DNA of 64,000 bases, from contig NZ_FOGI01000009.1 of the NCBI RefSeq assembly GCF_900111175.1, positions 248,001-312,000 on the forward strand. The letters are read 5' to 3'. Of this stretch, positions 17,071 to 24,975 are shown in pieces. The DNA comes from Actinokineospora terrae. GTDB lineage: Bacteria; Actinomycetota; Actinomycetes; Mycobacteriales; Pseudonocardiaceae. The notes under the pieces were generated by a model that was not told where the DNA came from, ran no database searches, and saw only the letters and a program-made list of their open reading frames with translations. How positions within the stretch are numbered: the first letter of the stretch is position 1; each line of letters opens with the position of its first letter. Position numbers and translations under genes: made by a program.

Positions 17071-18108
17071 GTGACTTACGCGCGCCGGATCGATCTCCGC
17101 TCGGACACGGTTACCCAGCCCGACGAGACCATGCGGGTGGCGATGTCCTCCGCCCAGGTCGGCGACGACGTGCTGGACCACGACCCCACGATGCGCAGAC
17201 TCGAGGAGGAGACCGCCGCGCGGCTGGGCATGGAGGCGGCGCTGTGGGTGCCCAGCGGGACCATGGGGAACGTCATCGCGATGGTCATCCACCTGCGCCG
17301 CGGCGACCGGTTCCTGGCACCGCGGGCGGCGCACGTGCTGGAGGCGGAGCTGGGCAGTTCGGCGTGGTTGGCCGGGGGGATGCCGCAGCCGCTGGAGTGG
17401 ACGGTCGGGCCCGGTCGGATCAACGCGGAGGACGTGCGGTCGTACGCCACGCAGTCATCCCCTTACTACGCGCTCACGACTCGGTTGCTCTGCCTGGAGA
17501 ACACGCACAACTTCGCGGGCGGAACGGTTACGCCGCCTGACGAACACGCCTTGCTGGTGTCTGCGGCGCGCGAGGCCGGTCTGCTGGTTCACCTTGACGG
17601 GGCCAGGTTGTGGAACGCCTCGGTCGCGCTCGGGGTCCCTCCGGCGGCGCTGACGGTGGGCGTGGACACCGTGCAGGTCTGTTTGAGCAAGGGGCTTGGT
17701 GCGCCCGTTGGGTCTGTCGTCGCCGGTTCGCGGTCGTTCGTGCAAGAAGCGCGGCGGGTACGGAAGATGCTCGGCGGCGGGGTCCGGCAGGGCGGTGTGC
17801 TCGCGGCGGCCGGTTTGGTGGCGCTGGAACGGATCGACGACCTGGCGACCGACCACGCGAACGCGGCCATGCTGGCCGAGGGGCTGGCCGAGCTGGGCTG
17901 GGAGGTCGGCAAGCCGGAGACCAACATCGTCATCGCCGCGGTGCCGGACACGGCGGCGGCGCTGGCCGGGCTGGACCGGGTCGACGTGCTGGCCACGGCG
18001 GTGCCGGGGGGTGTGCGGTTCGTGACGCACCGGGACGCGCCGGAGCTCGACGTCGCCGAGGCGCTGCGGCGGATCAGCGCGGCGCGGAGTCCGGCTCCGG
18101 CCGCGTGA
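17071..18108 (+). CDS. Low-specificity threonine aldolase
   Basis: A 345-residue PLP enzyme of fold type I. It begins RIDLRSDTVTQPDETMR, which is characteristic of threonine aldolases. The PLP lysine lies in QVCLSKGLGAPVGSV. A His-containing HLDGARLWNA strand is the Asp/Arg cofactor site. The reaction is threonine to glycine plus acetaldehyde. The GTG at 17071 is chosen because the protein then begins right before the conserved domain; an open frame continues upstream without family residues. Its 3' end overlaps the convergent K+ channel gene by 35 bases. Confidence 0.92.
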   Translation: MTYARRIDLRSDTVTQPDETMRVAMSSAQVGDDVLDHDPTMRRLEEETAARLGMEAALWVPSGTMGNVIAMVIHLRRGDRFLAPRAAHVLEAELGSSAWLAGGMPQPLEWTVGPGRINAEDVRSYATQSSPYYALTTRLLCLENTHNFAGGTVTPPDEHALLVSAAREAGLLVHLDGARLWNASVALGVPPAALTVGVDTVQVCLSKGLGAPVGSVVAGSRSFVQEARRVRKMLGGGVRQGGVLAAAGLVALERIDDLATDHANAAMLAEGLAELGWEVGKPETNIVIAAVPDTAAALAGLDRVDVLATAVPGGVRFVTHRDAPELDVAEALRRISAARSPAPAA

Positions 18109-18823
18109 GCTCGGCGCGCAGCAGGGCGATCTCCTCGCGCAGCGCCTGCACCTCGGACCGGGTGGTCGCCTCGATGGACGCCTCGGCGCCCGCGATCTTC
18201 TCCACGAACCAGGAGGCGATCACACCGGTCACCACACCGAGCAGGGCGATCCCGCCGACCATCAACGCGCCCGCGACCAGCCTGCCCTCGGTGGTCACCG
18301 GGTAGCGGTCGCCGTAGCCGACGGTGGAGATCGTGGTGAGCGTCCACCACAGGGCGTCACCGAAGCTGGTGATGGTCGCGTTCGGGTCGTTGCGCTCCGC
18401 GTCCAGGACGGCGAGCGCGGCACCGAAGGCGACCATCAGCGTCGCGCCACCGACGTAGACGCCGACCTGCCCGCGCAACCCGCTGCCGAGCCTGCGGTTG
18501 ATCACCTTGAAGACGGTGACCAGCCGCAGCGCGCGCAGCTGCCGCACCATCGGCAGCGCTACCACGACCAGGTCGAAGAGGTGCTTGCCGACGAACCGCC
18601 ACTTCCGCTTGGCCAGTCCTAACCGGACCAGGTAGTCCACAGCGAACACGCCCCAGACCACCCATAACCAGACCTCTAGCCACCACTGCACCCGCGGCGA
18701 GTTGGCGGTACCCAGCACTTGCCAGGCGTAGGCCACCAGGAAGGCCACCGCGAGACCGGTCAACGGCCACTCGGTGCGGGCTTCCCAGGCGGCCAGCCGC
18801 GCCTCGTCGGGGTTCTTGGACAC
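18074..18823 (-). CDS. Voltage-gated-like potassium channel protein
   Basis: A 249-residue membrane protein. It carries the K+ selectivity filter TVGYGD inside TLTTISTVGYGDRYPVTT, preceded by a pore helix and followed by a last inner helix (LVAGALMVGGIALLGVVTGV). Upstream are four hydrophobic segments, the fourth with spaced Arg residues (RQLRALRLVTVFKVINRRL), like a shortened voltage sensor. The C-terminus is an Arg/Glu-rich coiled coil suited to tetramer assembly. The gene overlaps the end of the threonine aldolase gene by 35 bases. Confidence 0.92.
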   Translation of the reverse strand: MSKNPDEARLAAWEARTEWPLTGLAVAFLVAYAWQVLGTANSPRVQWWLEVWLWVVWGVFAVDYLVRLGLAKRKWRFVGKHLFDLVVVALPMVRQLRALRLVTVFKVINRRLGSGLRGQVGVYVGGATLMVAFGAALAVLDAERNDPNATITSFGDALWWTLTTISTVGYGDRYPVTTEGRLVAGALMVGGIALLGVVTGVIASWFVEKIAGAEASIEATTRSEVQALREEIALLRAELTRPEPDSAPR

Positions 18824-18856
18824 CCCGACATCCTCACCCGAACGGGCTAGCCCTGG

Positions 18857-19024
18857 CTAGCGGATCTGGCCGCGGGACTTGCCCTTGATCGCCCCGTACG
18901 CGGCGATGCCCACCGTGGCCACCGCGGCGATGATGAGCAGCGTGCCGACGGCCTTGAAGAGGAAGCCGATGACGCTGAACGCGATCCAGATGACGATGAT
19001 CGCGCCGATGATCTTGAGGAGCAT
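18857..19024 (-). CDS. Small two-helix membrane protein
   Basis: A 55-residue protein made almost wholly of two hydrophobic helices (MLLKIIGAIIVIWIAFSVIG and GTLLIIAAVATVGIAAYG) with a short basic tail. Similar tiny proteins are widespread in actinomycetes and have no assigned function. The ATG at 19024 is preceded by AAAGGCGG, a fair ribosome binding site. It lies 33 bases beyond the K+ channel start in the same direction, so the channel may be co-transcribed behind it. Confidence 0.7.
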   Translation of the reverse strand: MLLKIIGAIIVIWIAFSVIGFLFKAVGTLLIIAAVATVGIAAYGAIKGKSRGQIR

Positions 19025-19114
19025 GTCCGCCGCCTTTCGGGGTTCTCACCAGGTCAACGCGGGGGTGGGGGTGGTCGTTCCCAACGGACCCGGGTTCTCT
19101 TGGACCCTGGTCCG

Positions 19115-20269
19115 CTAGAGCCAGGCGGTCAGGCGGGCCAAGGCTTCCTTGATGTCGTGGGTGGCACCCGCGAAGGAGAAGCGGACGTAGTTGCCGCCGG
19201 TCTCCGGGTCGAAATCGATACCCGGGACGATGGCGACACCGGTCTCGGCAAGCAGGCGTTGGCAGAAACTCATCGAGTCATGGGTCAGGTGCGAGACATC
19301 CGCATAGGCATAGAAGGCGCCATCAGCCGGGGCCACTCGGGTTATGCCTGCGGCGGTTAGGCCGTCCAGCAGGAGCGTGCGGTTGGCGGCGTAGTGCGCG
19401 ACGTGGGCGTCTAGTTCCGTGTAGACCTCTGGGTCGAACGCCGCGACGCCCGCGTGTTGGGCGATGGCCGGGGCGCAGATGGTGAAGTTCCCGGTGAGGC
19501 AGTCGACCGCGCGGTGCAGGCGCTGGGGGACGAGCAGCCAGCCGAGGCGCCACCCGGTCATCGCGAAGTACTTGGAGAACGAGTTGACGACCACGGCCTC
19601 GCGGGAGAACTGCCAGGCTGACGCGGTCTCGGCGCCGTAGGAGATGCCGTGGTAGATCTCGTCGCTGACCAGCTGCACGCCGCGCTCGGCGCACCAGCCC
19701 GCGATGGCGGCGAGCTCGGCGGGCGCGAGGACGGTGCCGGTCGGGTTGGCCGGGCTGGCGATGACCAGGCCGTCGATGGGGCCGATCTCGTCGAGCATGT
19801 CGACCGTGGGCTGGAACCGGGTCTGCTCGTCGCACGGAAGCTCGATGACGTCGCAGCCCAGGGCGGTGAGGATGTTGCGGTACGCCGGGTAGCCCGGGCG
19901 GGCGAGGGCAACCCTGTCTCCCGCGTCGAACGCTGACAGGAACGCCAGCAGGAAGCCGCCGGAAGAGCCGGTAGTGACAACGACGTCCTGCGACGAGACG
20001 TCCAGGTTGTACCGGTTCGCGTAGTGGCCCGCGATCGCCTCGCGCAGCTCGGGGATGCCCAGTTGCTCGGTGTAACCGAGTGGCTGCGATCCCAGGGCCT
20101 CAGCAGCGGCGATCTTCACCGCCTGCGGGGCGCCGCTGGACGGCTGGCCCGCGGCGAGCGAGATCATGTCGCCGTGGGTGCGCTGGCGGACGTTGGCTGC
20201 CGACACGACATCCATCACGTGGAACGGCGGGACGGCGGCGCGGTCGGCCACCTTGAGCAGCGCGTGCAT
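19115..20269 (-). CDS. PLP-dependent class I/II aminotransferase
   Basis: A 384-residue fold-type I aminotransferase. The PLP lysine is near residue 233 in NSFSKYFAMTGWRLGW. The cofactor-binding Asp/Tyr block is LVSDEIYHGISYG, and the phosphate-binding TTGSSGGFLLAF lies near residue 96. SPANPTGTVL is the usual class I/II segment. It most resembles the aspartate/aromatic or alanine-type enzymes of actinomycetes; the amino donor and acceptor cannot be told from the sequence. It is followed by intergenic DNA and is not obviously in an operon. Confidence 0.92.
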   Translation of the reverse strand: MHALLKVADRAAVPPFHVMDVVSAANVRQRTHGDMISLAAGQPSSGAPQAVKIAAAEALGSQPLGYTEQLGIPELREAIAGHYANRYNLDVSSQDVVVTTGSSGGFLLAFLSAFDAGDRVALARPGYPAYRNILTALGCDVIELPCDEQTRFQPTVDMLDEIGPIDGLVIASPANPTGTVLAPAELAAIAGWCAERGVQLVSDEIYHGISYGAETASAWQFSREAVVVNSFSKYFAMTGWRLGWLLVPQRLHRAVDCLTGNFTICAPAIAQHAGVAAFDPEVYTELDAHVAHYAANRTLLLDGLTAAGITRVAPADGAFYAYADVSHLTHDSMSFCQRLLAETGVAIVPGIDFDPETGGNYVRFSFAGATHDIKEALARLTAWL

Positions 20270-20315
20270 GGGGTCAGCCTAGTGACGAGCGCCAGTCGCG
20301 ACGAACCAGCGACGC

Positions 20316-21482
20316 TCAGTAGCCGACGTAGCCGCCACCGCCGTGCGTGGCCTTGATCCCGGGGACGTTGGACAGCGAGCCGTAGCGGGAGACCGCGTAG
20401 TTCACGCCCGCGCAGATGTTGTCGACGGGGTTCCAGACGTTGTTGTGGCCGGGTAGGGCGTAAGAGTTGAAGGTTGGGTCGATCGTCTGCATGAGGCCCT
20501 TGGACGGGGTGCCCTTGGCCGCGTTGGAGTCCCAGTTGTTGATCGCGTTCGGGTTGCCGCCGGACTCGTGCTGGATGATCTCCCAGATGAGCTGGGCGTC
20601 GGCCTCGGTGACGTTGATGCCCCTGGCGCGCAGCAGCTCGATGGCCTGGCGGATCCACTCCTGGACGTTGCCGGGGGGAGGGCTGCTGGGCGGGCCGCCG
20701 CTGGACCCCAGGCCGCCGCTATGGCCCTGTCCGCCGCCTCCGCCGTGGCCCTGTCCGCCGCCGCTGTGGCCTTGTCCACCGCTGTCGCTGTGGCCGCCGC
20801 CGGTAGTGCTACCTGCCGCCTGTGGGGCCTTCGTGGGGCCGTCCGGAGTGGACTGCGCCGAGGTCGTCGCGGTGGTGGGAGTCCACTCGACACGCTTGCC
20901 CGGCGCGGGGGTGAAGGCCTGGGTGTTGGGGTCCGGGAGTTCGGAGAACTTCGGGCTTGGCTTGTGGGCATTCAGCGCGGACGCGGCGGTTGAGACTGCC
21001 TGCTCGGCGTGGTCGATCTGCGCGGTGACACGGCTGCGGTAACCGCTGGCCAGTCCATCGACGTAGCTGCGCTTCTCTTGCTCTGTCGCCTCTGGGTTGG
21101 CGTTGAACCAAGAGGTGGCGTTGTCGTATAGCTCGCCGAAGATGCCTTCTAGCGTGTCTCGCGCTGCCTGGAGTCCCGTAGCGGCGGTACGTAACTCTGC
21201 TGCGGCGGCGGTAAGAGCCTCGTTGAGCGATTGGCCCGCTTTGGTGAAGTTGGCCATGTAGGCGACAAATCCGTCTGCGGAGGTGCCTTGCCACGCGCCA
21301 TCTAGCTGCTTGACCGAGTTGTCGACCTTGCCGACAGAGTCAGTGCTACCGGTGGCGGCTTGAGTGAACTTGGCGGCTAAGTCATTGATGGCACCGGGCT
21401 GCGCCGAGTAGACCTTGTTCGCGCTCTCGGCCAGTTCCGCGGCGATGCCACCGAGGCCTGCGGCGGAGTCCCTCGCGTTCAC
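20316..21482 (-). CDS. WXG-like protein fused to lytic transglycosylase (SLT) domain
   Basis: A 388-residue protein with three parts. Residues about 1-125 are an Ala-rich WXG100-like helical hairpin (LDGAWQGTSADGFVAYM). A Gly/Ser/His/Gln-rich linker runs from about 195 to 265. The C-terminus is an SLT-type transglycosylase with the presumed catalytic Glu in IIQHESGGNPNA and a GLMQTI motif. There is no Sec signal peptide. With ESX-type neighbours the likely export route is type VII secretion and the likely target is peptidoglycan. It is the last gene of the six-gene cassette. GTG start. Confidence 0.85.
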   Translation of the reverse strand: MNARDSAAGLGGIAAELAESANKVYSAQPGAINDLAAKFTQAATGSTDSVGKVDNSVKQLDGAWQGTSADGFVAYMANFTKAGQSLNEALTAAAAELRTAATGLQAARDTLEGIFGELYDNATSWFNANPEATEQEKRSYVDGLASGYRSRVTAQIDHAEQAVSTAASALNAHKPSPKFSELPDPNTQAFTPAPGKRVEWTPTTATTSAQSTPDGPTKAPQAAGSTTGGGHSDSGGQGHSGGGQGHGGGGGQGHSGGLGSSGGPPSSPPPGNVQEWIRQAIELLRARGINVTEADAQLIWEIIQHESGGNPNAINNWDSNAAKGTPSKGLMQTIDPTFNSYALPGHNNVWNPVDNICAGVNYAVSRYGSLSNVPGIKATHGGGGYVGY

Positions 21483-21492
21483 GTCGCGCTCC

Positions 21493-21792
21493 TCAGACCG
21501 TCAGCGACCGCGCGGCGGCCTGCTCGTTGTTGGCCACCGTCGTCCCGATGGCGTCCAGGGCCCGGTCGACGGACCCGAGCACCGCTCCGGCCCGGTCCAG
21601 CTCGTCGCCCGCACTGGTGGCGAGGGTGCGGACGGCGGTCGCGAGGGCCGCGGAACTGGGCAAAGTGCCGAAAACGCCGCCATCGGCCTCACGCGGCAGG
21701 GCGTCGCCCGCGGCGGCGACCGGTCCGGCCTGGCCCGCGACGGCGGCCCGGCACTGCTCGATGGCTTGCAGGTTGTAGTCAGCGCCAGCCAC
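21493..21792 (-). CDS. Small ESX/WXG100-like secreted helical protein
   Basis: A 99-residue Ala-rich helical protein with two predicted long helices (IEQCRAAVAGQAGPVAAAGD and LATAVRTLATSAGDELDRAG) and a Gly-containing turn between them. This layout is that of EspC/ESX-type secreted proteins. No WxG is evident. The GTG at 21792 is used because the protein then has normal ESX length; the longer open frame upstream reads low-complexity residues. It ends 10 bases before the SLT-fusion gene and follows the EspG-like gene, so a role as a co-secreted partner is plausible. Confidence 0.65.
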   Translation of the reverse strand: MAGADYNLQAIEQCRAAVAGQAGPVAAAGDALPREADGGVFGTLPSSAALATAVRTLATSAGDELDRAGAVLGSVDRALDAIGTTVANNEQAAARSLTV

Positions 21793-21856
21793 AGCTCCCC
21801 CTTGGCAAATCGGTGCTCGACTCAGACGGCGGGGGCGGGACGCCGGTTCCAGTCGA

Positions 21857-22621
21857 TCACGCGTCGTTGAGGAGGTCCCAGACCGCGGCGGCGAGTCGCG
21901 CGTTGTCGGCAGGGGCGACCGTGCTCCATACCTGGCCGTCGTTGCTGTTCTTGGCGACGTGCACGTACCGGCCCTGATGGGTGTCATGGAAGGCGACAAC
22001 CCTGTCGGCCCGCTGCTTGCGTTGGTCGCGGCCGACGCGCTCGAGGCCGAACTGACCGCGTACGCCGATGCCCGAGAACATCAGCGCCATGGCTTGCGCT
22101 TCATAGAGGGGCAAGCCTGCGCGTTGGAGCGGGGTGACCAGATTGTGCGGTTCGCCCCCGGCACGCCTATCGGCGTCGATGAGGACATCCCGCAAGAGGC
22201 TCACCGAACGACCGGGGCCAGCGGGAGCCTCACCTGCGACAGATACCGCTGCCTCGGCCAGTGCGGTCGTACGGGCCGGGATGAGCCAGACCTGATCGTT
22301 GTCGACTACAGCTAGACCCGCTTGATCACCGGATGCCACCGCGAGTGCCTTGATCTCACGGTCGGTCCACACCCAGACATCAACGCTGACCTGGGCGTGC
22401 GCAAGGAGGCTAAGCCTGTCTGCCAGCTCCGGCTCCGCGCGGCCGCGTGCGGCTAGACCACGGCGTTCCAAGTCGCGGAACGCTGCGGCGACCAGGTCGG
22501 CGCGCTCGGTGTGGGTCTTACCGGGGCTGGGGACGTCGATGGCCACGTGCCGCAGCGGGAGCCGTTCGGACTCCCAGAGGACGTCGAACTCGAGGGCGGA
22601 CAGGACGATGCTGGCGGACAA
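21857..22621 (-). CDS. EspG-family ESX secretion-associated chaperone
   Basis: A 254-residue protein similar in layout to EspG: an N-terminal strand-rich part (LSALEFDVLWESERLPLRH), a central VWVWTDREIKALAVASGDQ block, and a C-terminal QGRYVHVAKN strand that corresponds to the GRY motif of the family. EspG chaperones bind PPE or PPE-like substrates in the cytoplasm and deliver them to the ESX machine. It starts with TTG one base after the stop of the PPE-like gene, its presumed client. Start choice is somewhat uncertain because no clear ribosome binding site is seen. Confidence 0.75.
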   Translation of the reverse strand: MSASIVLSALEFDVLWESERLPLRHVAIDVPSPGKTHTERADLVAAAFRDLERRGLAARGRAEPELADRLSLLAHAQVSVDVWVWTDREIKALAVASGDQAGLAVVDNDQVWLIPARTTALAEAAVSVAGEAPAGPGRSVSLLRDVLIDADRRAGGEPHNLVTPLQRAGLPLYEAQAMALMFSGIGVRGQFGLERVGRDQRKQRADRVVAFHDTHQGRYVHVAKNSNDGQVWSTVAPADNARLAAAVWDLLNDA

Positions 22622-22622
22622 G

Positions 22623-23870
22623 TCAGTCGTCTTCGCCGAGGACGGGGGCGATCACCAGGCGGTCGTCGCCGAAGAGGTCCTCGGAGTCGATGCCGTACTT
22701 GCGCACGTGCTCCTCGTCGTCTTCGCCGTTGGCCGCCGCACCCGCCGCGGGCTGCATCAGCGACGAGGCAGGCTTACCGCTCTTACTGCCGCCGATCTTC
22801 TCCGCGCTGCGGGCCGCACGCGCCTCTTCCTCCGGTGCGCCTGCGATAGGGCTAACGGGCCGCTGCTTGCCTTGACCGCTCTGCGGACCTTGCGTGCTAC
22901 CGCCGCGCACGACCTTGTCCTTCTCCAGCGCCGAGCCTGCCGCCGCACCCGCGCCACCGGCCCCAGCGATGCCCGCTGCGGTCGCGATCTCGCCCATCAG
23001 CTGACCGGAGAAGCCTGTGCGAAAGACGTTGAGCGCGTTGGTGGCGACCGGGAGACCGCCCATGGGCGGCATGACCGGGCCGATGCCGGAGACGCGACCG
23101 AGGGCGGGGAGCTGGGAGGTGCCCGGGACGGGGTTGAGTCCGACCGTGGGCGCGGGGCCCGAGTGGATCGGGCTGGCGCCGGTGAAGTTGCCGGGTAGCG
23201 GTGTCCCTAGCTGTGGACGGTTGGTGCTACCGCCGCCGGTGGGGGTGAACGGGTCCTGGCCGCCGTGGAAGCTCTGGACGCCGGTAGTGCCCTTCGAACC
23301 GGGCTGCTGCGTTCCAACTCCTACCGCGGGCGGGACAGGGAGGTTCTGGAAGTTACCGAGCGCGTTCTGGCTACCGCGGGCGTAGTCGTTCATCGACCCG
23401 ATCGCCTGCTGGCGCGCTGCTTGCGTGCGCTGCACCTCGGCGGCGTGCGGTGTGGTGTGACCGACCAGGCCCATCCCCTTGTCCCACATGTTCATCTGGG
23501 TGGCGCCGCGCAACTGGCTGCCATCGGGCGCACTGTTGCGCGTCGTGGAGAACGTGTCCCCCTGCTCACTGACCCCACCAGCCGAATGCGCCACCGTCGG
23601 CACCGCGTCCGCCGCGTACACACTCGACTGCTTCGTCGCCTCGACACCCCCATCGGCGGCGGCACCCTGCCACTCGACGCCGATCTTCGCGAGCTCCTCG
23701 CGCAACGCCCGATCGGTATCGGCCAACCCGTCCGCGATCTGCATCAACGCCCGCACGGCCTTGAACAAGCTCTCCGACCCGGGCCCCTGCCGCAACCGAT
23801 CGACCTGATCAGCCAACGCGTCGTAGTCGTAACCCTCGAACCGCAGGTCAGCCAGCCCGCTCTCCGCCAT
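22623..23870 (-). CDS. PPE-like ESX substrate protein
   Basis: A 415-residue protein. The N-terminal 110 residues form a helical domain with GVEWQGAAADG, equivalent to the WXG turn of PPE proteins. A long Pro/Gly/Thr-rich middle part follows, then an acidic C-terminus ending in GEDDEEHVRKYGIDSEDLFG. Non-mycobacterial PPE-like proteins have this outline and are exported with EspG help. The gene lies 10 bases after the DUF3558 lipoprotein gene and directly before the EspG-like gene. Substrate status is inferred from family and context. Confidence 0.75.
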   Translation of the reverse strand: MAESGLADLRFEGYDYDALADQVDRLRQGPGSESLFKAVRALMQIADGLADTDRALREELAKIGVEWQGAAADGGVEATKQSSVYAADAVPTVAHSAGGVSEQGDTFSTTRNSAPDGSQLRGATQMNMWDKGMGLVGHTTPHAAEVQRTQAARQQAIGSMNDYARGSQNALGNFQNLPVPPAVGVGTQQPGSKGTTGVQSFHGGQDPFTPTGGGSTNRPQLGTPLPGNFTGASPIHSGPAPTVGLNPVPGTSQLPALGRVSGIGPVMPPMGGLPVATNALNVFRTGFSGQLMGEIATAAGIAGAGGAGAAAGSALEKDKVVRGGSTQGPQSGQGKQRPVSPIAGAPEEEARAARSAEKIGGSKSGKPASSLMQPAAGAAANGEDDEEHVRKYGIDSEDLFGDDRLVIAPVLGEDD

Positions 23871-23880
23871 CGTCAGCCCC

Positions 23881-24531
23881 TCACACCAGCGTCTTCAACG
23901 TGGTCAACGCCAGACCGGCCGCCTTCTCACTCATCCGGCAGACCTCGTCCTGGGTGAAATCCTTGCCCATGGTCGACGTCGTGACCTGGAGCTGCTGCCC
24001 CTGGGCGACATCGATCGCGGTTGTGCATGGAGCGCTGTTCGGACCCTCGCCCCGGAGTCGGTAGGTGGCGGCGCCGTAGTCCTGAACGGAACCCGGGTGT
24101 ACTTCGACATTGCGCTTTTCGGTGAGCCACGCCTCAACGCCCTCCGTGGTGACGAGGAGCGCGTCGTAGTCGTAGAAGCTGCTAGCGGTGACTTCGAAAG
24201 CGCATCCCTTGGCGCCTTTGTAGGTCTCCGATGTCGACGAATAGGGACGGACGCGATTCACCTTCAGCTCATCTTGCTGAGCAGTGGCAAGCAGCTTGCA
24301 GGGGTCGACCGCGTCCAGCTTGAGGTCGCGGGGCCGTTTGGGCAGCTCGGCGGTGGGCTTGGTCGTCGAGGTCGGCACCTCCTCGCCACCACTGGATGTG
24401 GGCGAGGGCGACCCCTGTTCGGCCGTTGTGCATGAGGAAAGCAGCAGCACGCCGGTGGCTGCGACGAGGACCAGACGACTACTCAACGCGCGTTCCGATC
24501 GCCGTGGCGATTTCCTGCTCGGTGTAGCCAT
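23881..24531 (-). CDS. DUF3558 lipoprotein
   Basis: A 216-residue protein with a basic N-terminus, a hydrophobic helix and a lipobox ending in LLLSSCTTA, so it is lipid-anchored on the outer membrane face. A Ser/Thr/Pro linker leads into a DUF3558 domain that opens with the typical DPCKLLATAQQDEL and has Cys residues in GCAFEV and EVCRM. DUF3558 proteins are common beside ESX-like genes in Pseudonocardiales; their role is unknown. The ATG at 24531 overlaps the upstream gene by 53 bases. A TTG at 24486 would give a shorter signal and nearly no overlap. Confidence 0.8.
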   Translation of the reverse strand: MATPSRKSPRRSERALSSRLVLVAATGVLLLSSCTTAEQGSPSPTSSGGEEVPTSTTKPTAELPKRPRDLKLDAVDPCKLLATAQQDELKVNRVRPYSSTSETYKGAKGCAFEVTASSFYDYDALLVTTEGVEAWLTEKRNVEVHPGSVQDYGAATYRLRGEGPNSAPCTTAIDVAQGQQLQVTTSTMGKDFTQDEVCRMSEKAAGLALTTLKTLV

Positions 24532-24892
24532 AAGTCTTCGCGCTTTCCTGGAGTTGCCGCACCAAGTCGTTCAGCGAAGACATGTATTCCACAACCCGTT
24601 GCCGGTAGGAACCGTCCTGCTGGCTGAGGCGCTCGTTCCACTCCTGGGCGACCTGGACGCTGACGTCGTCATCACCTGGCGGCACGACGTTGAGGTCGAC
24701 CAGCGCGCCCTTGATGCGGTCCTGCAGCGAGTCGATCTGCGTCTGGATGACCTTGGCGGCGGCCAGGACGTTGTCGTGGTTGATGAGGAACTGGCCTGCT
24801 GAGGTGGCGGTGGGGTGGTGCAGGGAGTTGGCGGCCATGCGGGCGTTGGCGGTTACCGCTGCTAGCGCGCCGGACTGGGTGGTGTCGGTCAT
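24479..24892 (-). CDS. WXG100-like helical protein heading ESX cassette
   Basis: A 137-residue, wholly helical protein. It begins MTDTTQSGALAAVTANARMA and contains a long helix pair (VIQTQIDSLQDRIKGALVDL and EWNERLSQQDGSYRQRVVEY). The general look is that of ESX-associated WXG100-superfamily proteins, though the canonical WxG is replaced by EWNERL. It is the first gene of the leftward cassette that continues with DUF3558, PPE-like, EspG-like, a small ESX-like protein and the SLT fusion. It is probably secreted or a structural partner; this is inference. Confidence 0.7.
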   Translation of the reverse strand: MTDTTQSGALAAVTANARMAANSLHHPTATSAGQFLINHDNVLAAAKVIQTQIDSLQDRIKGALVDLNVVPPGDDDVSVQVAQEWNERLSQQDGSYRQRVVEYMSSLNDLVRQLQESAKTYGYTEQEIATAIGTRVE

Positions 24893-24975
24893 GGCCGGGT
24901 ACCCCCTGGGTCGTCGTCTCCCGTTCGAGGTTACCAACGCGGGTGCGGTGGTCACCGTGAGTTCGCGAGAAAGGC

